A stretch of 9,595 nucleotides of DNA from CAZGTQ01 sp964528575 (GTDB lineage: Bacteria > Planctomycetota > UBA1135 > GCA-002686595), in NCBI GenBank assembly GCA_964528575.1, contig CAZGTQ010000359.1:1-9595 (forward strand), written 5' to 3'. Position 1 is the stretch's first letter; the number at the start of each line of letters is the position of its first letter. A program made the translations under genes and the position numbers. Below, one piece after another: positions 1 to 6,430 of this stretch. Under the pieces are notes generated by a model. It had not been told where the DNA came from and did not search any database. It saw nothing but the letters and a program-made list of their open reading frames with translations.

Positions 1-33
1 GGGAGGTGCCAGGTGCGGCACCTGGCACCTCCC
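1..33. repeat. Perfect 15-bp inverted repeat, REP-like palindrome or terminator stem
   Basis: Positions 1-15 (GGGAGGTGCCAGGTG) are the exact reverse complement of 19-33, with a 3-base CGG loop. Each arm is itself repetitive: the heptamer GGCACCT occurs twice in tandem at 17-30, and AGGTGCC/AGGTGCG at 4-17. The palindrome lies 51 bp downstream of the stop codon of the copper-protein gene, where an operon terminator would be expected. No T-run can be seen, because the sequence beyond the stem on the minus strand is outside the window. The doubled GGTGCC/GGCACC composition also resembles dispersed palindromic (REP-type) elements of GC-rich bacteria. Terminator or dispersed repeat cannot be decided here. 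The element starts at base 1 and may continue past the edge. Confidence 0.8.
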
Positions 34-65
34 TGTCGCTGAACGACAACAAGGTGTGCGACACC
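34..65. other. Two small hairpins next to the large palindrome
   Basis: Two short perfect inverted repeats lie between the copper-protein gene and the 1-33 palindrome. TGTCG at 34-38 pairs with CGACA at 44-48 (loop CTGAA), and GGTGT at 53-57 pairs with ACACC at 61-65 (loop GCG). With the palindrome they form three consecutive hairpins in the 3' region of the operon transcript. Stems of 5 bp are weak and could be chance in GC-rich DNA. Their back-to-back arrangement is the only argument that they matter. The rest of the 84-bp interval shows nothing else. Confidence 0.4.
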
Positions 66-84
66 GGCGCGCGTCGCTCGACTG

Positions 85-843
85 TCAGCGGCGCCGGCGG
101 CCGCCGCCCTTCGACTCCTCGAGCTTCTCCTCGATCTTCACGGTGCCGCCCTCGGCGACCGTGACGTCGTCGAACGAGCCCTTGCCGAGCTTCTCGTGCC
201 AGTACGACACCTTGTACTCGCCGGGCGGGAGCGCGACGTTCAGGCTGCCGTCGAGCTCGGTCTTGGCGAAGTAGTCGTCGGTCGCGACGACGTGCGCGCC
301 CATCCAGGGGTGGATGTCGCACGTCACCTTGATCATCTCCTCGAGCTTGACCTCGCGCACTTCCTTGCCCTGGGACGCGACGTTCAGGTTGAAGGAGGGG
401 TTCTTCCTCGAGATCGTGTGCACGTTGTGCGCGACCTCGTCGCTGTTGTGATACGCGACGGTCGCGCCGGTCGGCACGACGAGCACGTGGGGCTCGAAGC
501 GGCAGCGCTTCTGATCCATCGTGAACGGCTCTTCGGGGATCTCGCGCTCGACCTTGCCGCCCTTGGGCTCGAAGAACAGCACGACGTCGGCGATGCCGCC
601 CTTCTCGCTGATGCGCAGCGTGCGGTCGACCTTGTCCATCTCCTCGCCCTCGGCGCAGCAGCCCTTCGACTTGTCCGCGGCGATGTCGAGCGCCACGAGC
701 GGCTCGGGCCGCTCGCCGTCCCACGAGATCATGCCGGTGACCGTGCCGGTACCGGTCGTCGGCCCCGACGGCGGAGGTGAATCGGAAGCGAGCGAGACGA
801 GGGCCACCGCGGAGGTGCACCCCAGGAGGATGAGGGCTTTCAT
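85..843 (-). CDS. Periplasmic cupredoxin-like (type-1 copper) protein
   Basis: This 252-residue protein is probably an exported electron carrier. The N-terminus (MKALILLGC, then a hydrophobic run to about residue 20) looks like a signal peptide, followed by a Ser/Pro/Gly/Thr-rich linker. A complete type-1 copper ligand set is visible: His139 (VAHNVH), Cys175, His178 and Met181 in CDIHPWM. The Cys-x2-His-x2-Met spacing matches amicyanin. Residues about 195-240 (LDGSLNVALPPGEYKV, WHE) look like a carboxypeptidase-regulatory-like beta domain. Extra cysteines at 62, 63 and 114 may form a disulfide. The tail ends in GGGRRRR, a basic patch that could dock on an acidic cytochrome (inference). The open frame continues upstream to 1701, but inside the cytochrome gene. 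The ATG at 843 is chosen because GGAG lies 8 nt before it and because the signal peptide starts there. The gene begins 23 nt after the octaheme cytochrome stop and is last in the operon. A plastocyanin- or amicyanin-like acceptor for the complex is the best reading; a copper-binding structural role is possible. Confidence 0.85.
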   Translation of the reverse strand: MKALILLGCTSAVALVSLASDSPPPSGPTTGTGTVTGMISWDGERPEPLVALDIAADKSKGCCAEGEEMDKVDRTLRISEKGGIADVVLFFEPKGGKVEREIPEEPFTMDQKRCRFEPHVLVVPTGATVAYHNSDEVAHNVHTISRKNPSFNLNVASQGKEVREVKLEEMIKVTCDIHPWMGAHVVATDDYFAKTELDGSLNVALPPGEYKVSYWHEKLGKGSFDDVTVAEGGTVKIEEKLEESKGGGRRRR

Positions 844-851
844 GCGTAATG

Positions 852-855
852 CTCC
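852..855 (-). promoter_or_regulatory. Ribosome binding site that fixes the copper-protein start
   Basis: On the minus strand, GGAG (in ACGGAG) is followed by an 8-nt spacer and the ATG at 843. It sits in the 23-nt gap after the cytochrome stop codon. It supports initiation here rather than at any codon of the same open frame inside the upstream gene. Confidence 0.65.
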
Positions 856-866
856 GTCTGACGGCT

Positions 867-3800
867 CTACTGCCGCGGCAGAGAGTCCATGTTGTACAGC
901 CAGTCGAGAACGGCTCCGATCTGCTCGGCGGGCGAGCCGGGATAGGCCGCCTGCCACTGGTTCGGAACCTGGAAGTTGGCGGGCATCGCGGTGCCCGGGT
1001 AGATCAGCGAGGGGGCCTGGAGCCAGGCGTGCGTCCACTCCTCGCGCAGGCGCTCGCGTACGCCGTACAGGTCCGGCGCCCACGCGATCGGGTCCTGCGG
1101 CGGGCGCGCGCCCCGCACGAAGTGGCATTGGCCGCAGTGGACGCCCTCGCCCGACGTGTCGAGCGCGAGGTACTCGGCCCGCTCGAAGTGGTCGGGCATC
1201 TCGGCCAGCTGCGCCGCGATGTGCGCGGGGCTGCGGCGCTCGGTCTGCTCGTAGCGCGGGTCGACCGACGGCCACCAGTCGCGGTCCTCGGTGAATCCCT
1301 GCTCCCGCGCATAGGACATCAGCTTCTCGAAACCCGCTTCGATGTCGGGTTTCACTCCGTTCTCGATGCCGCGCACGGCGTCGGGCAGGAGCCCGGCGCC
1401 CTCGGCGATCTCCGCGACGCTCTTGCCCAGGTGCAGCCGCAGCTTGCGAGCGAACGTCGCCGGCCAGTCCCGCTTCGCCGCGTACGCGAAGTAGTCCGCG
1501 ATCGCCGCGGCCTGGTCCTCGCCGCCCTCGTCGTACGTGAACGTGGGCATGCGGACGCGGATCTGCTCGCGGACCGGGAACGGATCCTCGAGGAACGCAT
1601 AGAACCAGTCGCGGTGGACCTTGTTGCCCTGGTCGATGAGCACGGGAGGCGCGAACGTCCAGCGTAGCTTCTCGTACTCCTCCTCGCCGTAGAAGCGCCA
1701 CTGACCGTCGACGTCCTCGATCTTGCCCTCGCCGTCGGGATCGGCGGTCGTCTGGTTGTACGCCGAGTTGATGTAGTAGTCGGCGACCACCTCGACGAAG
1801 TCACCGCCGCGCGGCGGGTGGACCTCGATCGCGCGCGGGTCGAGCACGAGCGGGGCGTTGGCATCGAGACCGAGGTCGGGCGCGGGCTCCCACAACTGCG
1901 CGTAGGCGCTCTCGGTGACGAACTCGGGGTCCTCCTCGCGCTGGAACGCCTCGTACGCCTCGAGGTGCTTCGCCCAGCGCTCGGGGTCCATCGGCGGCGG
2001 GATGAACTCGTCGTCGAGCACCCGGAACTGCGCCGCCACGTCGTGGTGCTGCCCCTCCTCGTCGGTCCACTCGACGCGGCCGGGCTCGACCACGTGACAT
2101 GCCATGCAGTTCTTCTGGCGGATCGCGCGCAGGCCGGCGTCCATCGCCGCCTGGCCCTCGTCCGGCACCATCTTCGCGCGCTCGACCTCGTCGTCGACGA
2201 GCCCGGCGACGAACGTGACGATGCTCTCGATCTCGTTCGGCTCGAAGCCGAACCAGGGCATCTTCAGCTTCTCGAGCGGGTTCTTGATCTTCTCGCGGTC
2301 GTACGAGCGCGGCGCGTGCAGCTTCTGCTCGAGCCACGGCTCGCGGTAGCCCAAGAACGCCTTGCGCTCGTGGAAGTCCCAGTCGTTCTCGCGCGCGAGG
2401 ATCGAGGGGAGGAAGCCGAAGTCGAGCTTGTCGACGGTCTTCGACGCCCAGTTCGTCAGCTCGGCCCCGATCGGCATCTCGTTCTCGAGCCCGGCGATCT
2501 CGTGGCACGAGTAGCAGCCGTGGTTGCGCACGAGGTGCTCGCCGACGGCGACGAGCAGCGCCTCGTCGTCGGCCCACTCGCCCTCGAAACGCTGGTTGAT
2601 CGCCTGGCGGCCTTCGCGCAGGAAGAACCAGCGCGCCTGCTCCTCGAGCGCGCGACGGTCGAAGTCCGGCATCGCCGGCTCCCAGCCCTCGGGCACGTCG
2701 CGGAACACCTCGTCGTCCCCCTCGAGGATGTACGCGGTCACGTCCGCCGCGTCCTGGTCGGACAGGCGCAGGTCGGGCATGCGCGTCTCGGGCCAGTACG
2801 CGGTCGGATCCTTGATCCACCAGTACAGCCAGCGGGGGTCCTTGATCTTGGTCGCGACGCCGCGCAGGTTCGGCCCGTGGTCGTTGGTCTCGCGCACCAT
2901 CATCGCGGGATCGCGGACAGGCTCCTCGCCCTCCTCGTACGGCGCGAGGTTGTGGCACGCGAGGCAGCCGGTGAGGCGGAAGACCTCCTTGCCGCGCAGC
3001 GGGTCGCCCTCGACGGGCAGCGGCGGGAGCGGCTGCTCGGGCGCGCGCGCGAGGATGAACTCCGTCACGGCGCGCACGGCCGTGTCGTTCCACGACTGGC
3101 CGAGGATCGGCTCGGACTCCTCGCCCCAGTTCGGCGCCGCGACGATCACCTGCTCGGGCGCGTAGTTCTCGAGGTGGAAGACTTGCGGCATCCACGTCGT
3201 CGGCCGGAACTCACGCGGACGAGCGATCCACGACGCGACCCAGTCCGGCTCGAGCTTCGCCTGCATGTTCTTCAGCGACGGTCCCGGACGACGCTGCGTC
3301 GGGAACCACTCGACCTTGTGGCACGCGTAGCAGCCGTAGCGCTCGAACAGCTCGTAGCCGCGGCTGACGTCGGGCGCCTCGTCGGCGATCAGCTCCATCG
3401 ACGTCGTGTGGCACTGGACGCAGCCCGCCTCGGTGTACTTCGCGGGCAGCATCGGCCAGTCCCAGTGGTGCTGCTTGTGCCAGTGGTGCTCGTTCTGCCA
3501 TGCGGCCTTCTCGGCCTCGTCGTCCGGCCGATGGTCGGCGCGGATGAAGTCGAGCGCCTCGCCCGCGCCGCGGTGGCAGATCGTGCAGCCGAAGTCGTTG
3601 TACGGGTGCGGAGAGCGCGCCGACAGGTACAAGTCGAGCCGCGGGTGCGGCGCGTACGGCTGGGGCGCGTCCTCGAAGTCCGGGCGCTCCATCCCGAGGT
3701 GGCACGTCTCGCACATGTCGATGCGGCGGCCGCGCATGAAGTTGAGCTCGACGGTCAGGTCCGCGGGAACGACCTTCCTGACCTTGTACTTCGGGTCGAC

Positions 3801-4490
3801 GAAGTCGAGCCCCGGGAAGTCGCGGATGGCGTTCGCGATCACCTCGGGCGCCGCGTCGGGATCGAGCTTGTTCAGCTTCGTCCGCAAGAGGTCGAGATCC
3901 TTCGTCGCCGACGCGAGCGTCTGCTCGGCGTCGGTGATCGAGGCGTAGGCCGCGTCCACCTCCGCCTTCGCCTCGAGCCAGATCGCCTCGGACCCCTCGC
4001 GCTCCGCGGTCGCCGCGTTGAGCGCGGCCTCGAACTCGCGGAAGCGCTCGCGCAGCGCGGGATCGATCTGCTGCCCCGCGTCACGGGCGTGCAGGACCTC
4101 TTCCTCGTAGACGTACTTCTCCCAGTTGTACTCCTGCTTCGCCGCCTTCTCGACGTCGGTCAGACGGTCGAGCTCGGCCTTCTTCAGGCGCAGCTCCTTC
4201 TGCGCCGGCTCGATCTGGGCCCGCCGGTCCTCGAGCTCGCTCTCGGCGCGCCCGACGACCGCGGCCAGGCGCTCCTCGTCGGCGAGCGCGGCCTGCATCT
4301 CCTGCGCCGCGAGCTCCTCGCGCGCCTTCTCGGCGTCCATGGCGAAGAACTTGCGCTGGTGGTCCTTCCAGGACGCGGCCCAGTCGTCGAGCACCATCCA
4401 CGCGATCGATGCGAGGAGCAGGAAGCTCGACAGCAGGAACCACTTGTTCAGCGTCGAGACGTGGTAGTGGGTGTCGCCGCGGTCAGCCAT
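867..4490 (-). CDS. Membrane-anchored octaheme cytochrome c subunit of the Rieske/cytochrome b complex
   Basis: This 1207-residue protein has eight CXXCH heme c attachment motifs, beginning at residues 260, 302, 357, 387, 509, 659, 795 and 1119. A hydrophobic anchor (about 17-35) follows a short polar N-terminus, so the rest should be periplasmic. Residues about 48-209 are highly charged, Ala/Glu/Leu-rich and predicted helical, with a break near 138-144, which reads as a long helical hairpin. Hemes 1-3 form a tight N-terminal module rich in His (335, 336, 338, 341, 342), with probable bis-His ligation. Hemes 4-8 look like successive class I cytochrome domains, with candidate Met ligands at 434, 571, 744, 981 and 1169, mostly as MP. 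Residues 1016-1065 resemble a helix-turn-helix. The start codon lies one base after the stop of the subunit IV-like gene (TGAGATG), so translation is probably coupled. By position the protein replaces cytochrome c1 or f and would take electrons from the Rieske cluster. Its size and heme number are far beyond cytochrome c1 or f. No heme motif appears broken. Confidence 0.95.
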   Translation of the reverse strand: MADRGDTHYHVSTLNKWFLLSSFLLLASIAWMVLDDWAASWKDHQRKFFAMDAEKAREELAAQEMQAALADEERLAAVVGRAESELEDRRAQIEPAQKELRLKKAELDRLTDVEKAAKQEYNWEKYVYEEEVLHARDAGQQIDPALRERFREFEAALNAATAEREGSEAIWLEAKAEVDAAYASITDAEQTLASATKDLDLLRTKLNKLDPDAAPEVIANAIRDFPGLDFVDPKYKVRKVVPADLTVELNFMRGRRIDMCETCHLGMERPDFEDAPQPYAPHPRLDLYLSARSPHPYNDFGCTICHRGAGEALDFIRADHRPDDEAEKAAWQNEHHWHKQHHWDWPMLPAKYTEAGCVQCHTTSMELIADEAPDVSRGYELFERYGCYACHKVEWFPTQRRPGPSLKNMQAKLEPDWVASWIARPREFRPTTWMPQVFHLENYAPEQVIVAAPNWGEESEPILGQSWNDTAVRAVTEFILARAPEQPLPPLPVEGDPLRGKEVFRLTGCLACHNLAPYEEGEEPVRDPAMMVRETNDHGPNLRGVATKIKDPRWLYWWIKDPTAYWPETRMPDLRLSDQDAADVTAYILEGDDEVFRDVPEGWEPAMPDFDRRALEEQARWFFLREGRQAINQRFEGEWADDEALLVAVGEHLVRNHGCYSCHEIAGLENEMPIGAELTNWASKTVDKLDFGFLPSILARENDWDFHERKAFLGYREPWLEQKLHAPRSYDREKIKNPLEKLKMPWFGFEPNEIESIVTFVAGLVDDEVERAKMVPDEGQAAMDAGLRAIRQKNCMACHVVEPGRVEWTDEEGQHHDVAAQFRVLDDEFIPPPMDPERWAKHLEAYEAFQREEDPEFVTESAYAQLWEPAPDLGLDANAPLVLDPRAIEVHPPRGGDFVEVVADYYINSAYNQTTADPDGEGKIEDVDGQWRFYGEEEYEKLRWTFAPPVLIDQGNKVHRDWFYAFLEDPFPVREQIRVRMPTFTYDEGGEDQAAAIADYFAYAAKRDWPATFARKLRLHLGKSVAEIAEGAGLLPDAVRGIENGVKPDIEAGFEKLMSYAREQGFTEDRDWWPSVDPRYEQTERRSPAHIAAQLAEMPDHFERAEYLALDTSGEGVHCGQCHFVRGARPPQDPIAWAPDLYGVRERLREEWTHAWLQAPSLIYPGTAMPANFQVPNQWQAAYPGSPAEQIGAVLDWLYNMDSLPRQ

Positions 4491-4491
4491 C

Positions 4492-5574
4492 TCAGACGTT
4501 GAAGAAGTATTCGGGGATGCCGACGATGTACTTCAGCGACACCGTCCAACGCAGGAGCATCTTCATCGGCATCAGCAGGAACCAGCACATCAGGTGCATG
4601 AAGATGTGGAAGCGCACCGGACCCGCTTCCTCGAAATAACGCTTGAAGACGGTCTTCGCCGCGAGCAGCGGCACGACGGTGAAGAATCCGAGCAGCGCGA
4701 TGATCCCCGGCGCTTCGCGCATCAGGATCGAGTCGGGCCGCGGCATGTCGAGCAGCATGACCCAGAAGTAGGTCGACAGGTCGACGTTCACCATCGGCTC
4801 GAGCTTGTGCGGGTCCCAGTACTCGAACGGGCCGAAGAACGACCAGTTCGGGCCGCGCAGGAACGTGCCGAGGATCACCAGCGCGACCCAGAACAGGATG
4901 AACCCGAACCAGAAGAAGAGCACCGCGAACGGGCGCTGAGCGACCGTGAAGTAGCCGTTGCCGCGCGGGTTGACGTCGAGGTACGGGATCGCGCACAGGC
5001 CTACGATGATGAAGCTCGGCAACAGCACGCCCGCGATCCACGGGTCGAAGTAGACGAGCATCTCCTGCAGCCCGAGGAAGTACCACGGCGCCTTGGACGG
5101 GTTCGGCGTCCGGGCCTGCGCGGCGGCCTCCTCGATCGGCGCGGGGATGCCGACGCTCCAGATCGTGATCAGCGCGCCGAACAGCACGACGCAGATCAGC
5201 TCGCTGAACACGAGGTCCGGCCACGTGAACACCTTCTGCTTGGCGAGCTCGCCCTCGAGCGGCGGCTCGCCCCGCGCCATCCGCTCGTCGTTCTGCACGC
5301 CTCGCCGCAGCGCGAGCCACGTGAAGAAGACGACCGCCGCGAGCAGGATCACGATCGGGACGTTGTCGGGCTTCGTGACGATCAGGTTGAAGTTCGGATC
5401 GCCCCACGCCCACGCGAAGAAGAGCGTCCCGACGACGAAGAACGTGACGATGACGATGTTCCGCGCGAAGAACTTGCGGAAGTAGAAGACCGCCAACAGG
5501 AGCGCCGTCATGCCGACGAAGAAACGCGTCGGCTCCGACATCCAGTCGAACAGGTCCTTGATCGCTTGGCCCAT
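4492..5574 (-). CDS. Cytochrome b C-terminal/subunit IV-like protein, extended
   Basis: This 360-residue membrane protein corresponds to the C-terminal part of cytochrome b (PetD/subunit IV), which completes the quinol-oxidation (Qo) site. The core is about residues 115-255: helix E around 120-143, the Qo-loop segment NPSKAPWYFLGLQEM (158-172), then helices near 180-198 and 215-238. At the PEWY position the protein reads APWY (162-165), so the usual Glu is Pro. The protein is over twice the length of a typical subunit IV (about 160 residues). It has an N-terminal extension with three hydrophobic segments (about 17-32, 39-57, 72-89) and a C-terminal extension with two more (about 288-305 and 320-340). 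No CXXCH motif is present, so it is not a subunit IV-cytochrome c fusion as in Bacillus QcrC. ATG at 5574 is preceded by GGAG at a short spacing, 16 nt after the cytochrome b stop. The stop is separated by one base from the octaheme cytochrome start. Confidence 0.9.
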   Translation of the reverse strand: MGQAIKDLFDWMSEPTRFFVGMTALLLAVFYFRKFFARNIVIVTFFVVGTLFFAWAWGDPNFNLIVTKPDNVPIVILLAAVVFFTWLALRRGVQNDERMARGEPPLEGELAKQKVFTWPDLVFSELICVVLFGALITIWSVGIPAPIEEAAAQARTPNPSKAPWYFLGLQEMLVYFDPWIAGVLLPSFIIVGLCAIPYLDVNPRGNGYFTVAQRPFAVLFFWFGFILFWVALVILGTFLRGPNWSFFGPFEYWDPHKLEPMVNVDLSTYFWVMLLDMPRPDSILMREAPGIIALLGFFTVVPLLAAKTVFKRYFEEAGPVRFHIFMHLMCWFLLMPMKMLLRWTVSLKYIVGIPEYFFNV

Positions 5575-5590
5575 GGCTCCGTCGGCGTGC

Positions 5591-6367
5591 CTACAGGGGT
5601 CCGGAGATGCCGCCGTCCTTGCGGACGCGCCAGAAATGCACCGCCATCAGCGTCGCGGCGACGAGCGGGAACCCGACGCAGTGCAACACGTAGAAGCGCA
5701 GGAGCGCGCCCTCGCCGACGAAGCGCCCCGCGAGCAGGCCGAAGCGCACGTCGTCGCCGGCGTGGATGAAGTGCAGGCCGCCGAACGAGAGCAGCGCGGC
5801 GCCCGGGCCCTCGTGGCCCAGGAACGGCGTCGCGCGCGCCATGTTCGTGCCGACCGTGATCGCCCACACGGCGAGCTGGTCCCACGGGAGCAGGTAGCCG
5901 GTGAAGGACAGGAGCAGCGTGATCACGAGCAGGATCACGCCGACGTTCCAGTTGAACTCCCGCGGCGGTTTGTACGAGCCGGTCAGGAATACGCGATACA
6001 TGTGCAGCCACACGGTGATGACCATCATGTGGGCCGACCACCGGTGCATCTCGCGCATCACGCCGATCGGCACGTGCTCGCGCAGCGCCATGATGTCGCT
6101 GTACGCGTACTCGACCGTCGGCCGGTAGTAGAACATCAGCAGCAGACCCGTGACCGTCTCCAAGAGGAACAGGAAGAAGGTCAGCCCGCCCATGCACCAC
6201 GTGTACGACAGGCGGATGCCGCTGCGCCGCACCTTGACCGGGTGCAAGTGCAGGAAGACGTTCGACAGCACCGCGAGCGTCCGGTTGCGCGGCGTGTCGG
6301 GATAGCCGTGGCGGAAGACGGACCGCCAGAGCTGCGTCTCCCTGACGAGCTTGTAGAGCTTGTTCAT
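5591..6367 (-). CDS. qcrB: Cytochrome b, b6-type N-terminal subunit
   Basis: This 258-residue protein carries the two b hemes of the complex and the quinone-reduction side. Four membrane helices are visible, at about 55-80, 108-128, 140-165 and 222-247. The heme ligands are His108 and His122 in helix B (MHRWSAH to WLH, 14 apart) and His229 and His244 in helix D (15 apart). The 15-residue spacing is the b6/Firmicutes arrangement; mitochondrial-type cytochrome b has 14. PWDQ (161-164) and the C-terminal end GGISGPL are family signatures. Cys58, in CMGGLTFF, aligns with the cysteine that binds heme c_i covalently in cytochrome b6 and in Bacillus QcrB. The protein ends after helix D, so cytochrome b is split and the next gene supplies the remainder. 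It is somewhat longer than cytochrome b6 (about 215 residues), through a longer N-terminus and a longer C-D loop (about 180-222). The start lacks a convincing Shine-Dalgarno, and an upstream in-frame start is not available. Confidence 0.95.
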   Translation of the reverse strand: MNKLYKLVRETQLWRSVFRHGYPDTPRNRTLAVLSNVFLHLHPVKVRRSGIRLSYTWCMGGLTFFLFLLETVTGLLLMFYYRPTVEYAYSDIMALREHVPIGVMREMHRWSAHMMVITVWLHMYRVFLTGSYKPPREFNWNVGVILLVITLLLSFTGYLLPWDQLAVWAITVGTNMARATPFLGHEGPGAALLSFGGLHFIHAGDDVRFGLLAGRFVGEGALLRFYVLHCVGFPLVAATLMAVHFWRVRKDGGISGPL

Positions 6368-6430
6368 CGAGAGTCCGGGGGGGACGGAAGGGACTGGAGC
6401 AGAGCGCGCGAGACTCGCCGGCCGGCGCCG

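Noticed and set aside
817..843. Possible lipobox (LLGC, Cys9) making the copper protein a lipoprotein
   Set aside because: Only eight residues precede the cysteine, which is too short for a normal signal peptide. Ordinary signal peptidase cleavage near residue 20 fits better, but the lipoprotein option is not fully excluded.
844..1701. Upstream extension of the copper-protein frame, which stays open for 286 more codons
   Set aside because: The extension lies inside the coding region of the octaheme cytochrome, is Arg/Ala-rich without a domain, and the real start has a signal peptide and a GGAG ribosome site.
1801..3195. A 464-codon frame on the same strand inside the octaheme cytochrome gene
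   Set aside because: It is a shifted reading frame made mostly of Arg, Ala and Gly. No frameshift is needed, because the cytochrome frame is uninterrupted with motifs on both sides.
1818..4502. An 894-codon open frame on the plus strand, antisense to the octaheme cytochrome gene
   Set aside because: Its product is a low-complexity Arg/Leu/Val/Glu string with no domain. The minus strand here encodes eight CXXCH motifs and a membrane anchor. Long antisense frames are expected with high-GC third-position bias.
4471..5769. A 432-codon plus-strand frame opposite the subunit IV-like gene
   Set aside because: The product is rich in Arg/Glu/Asp/His with no recognisable domain, the usual reverse complement of a hydrophobic membrane-protein gene.
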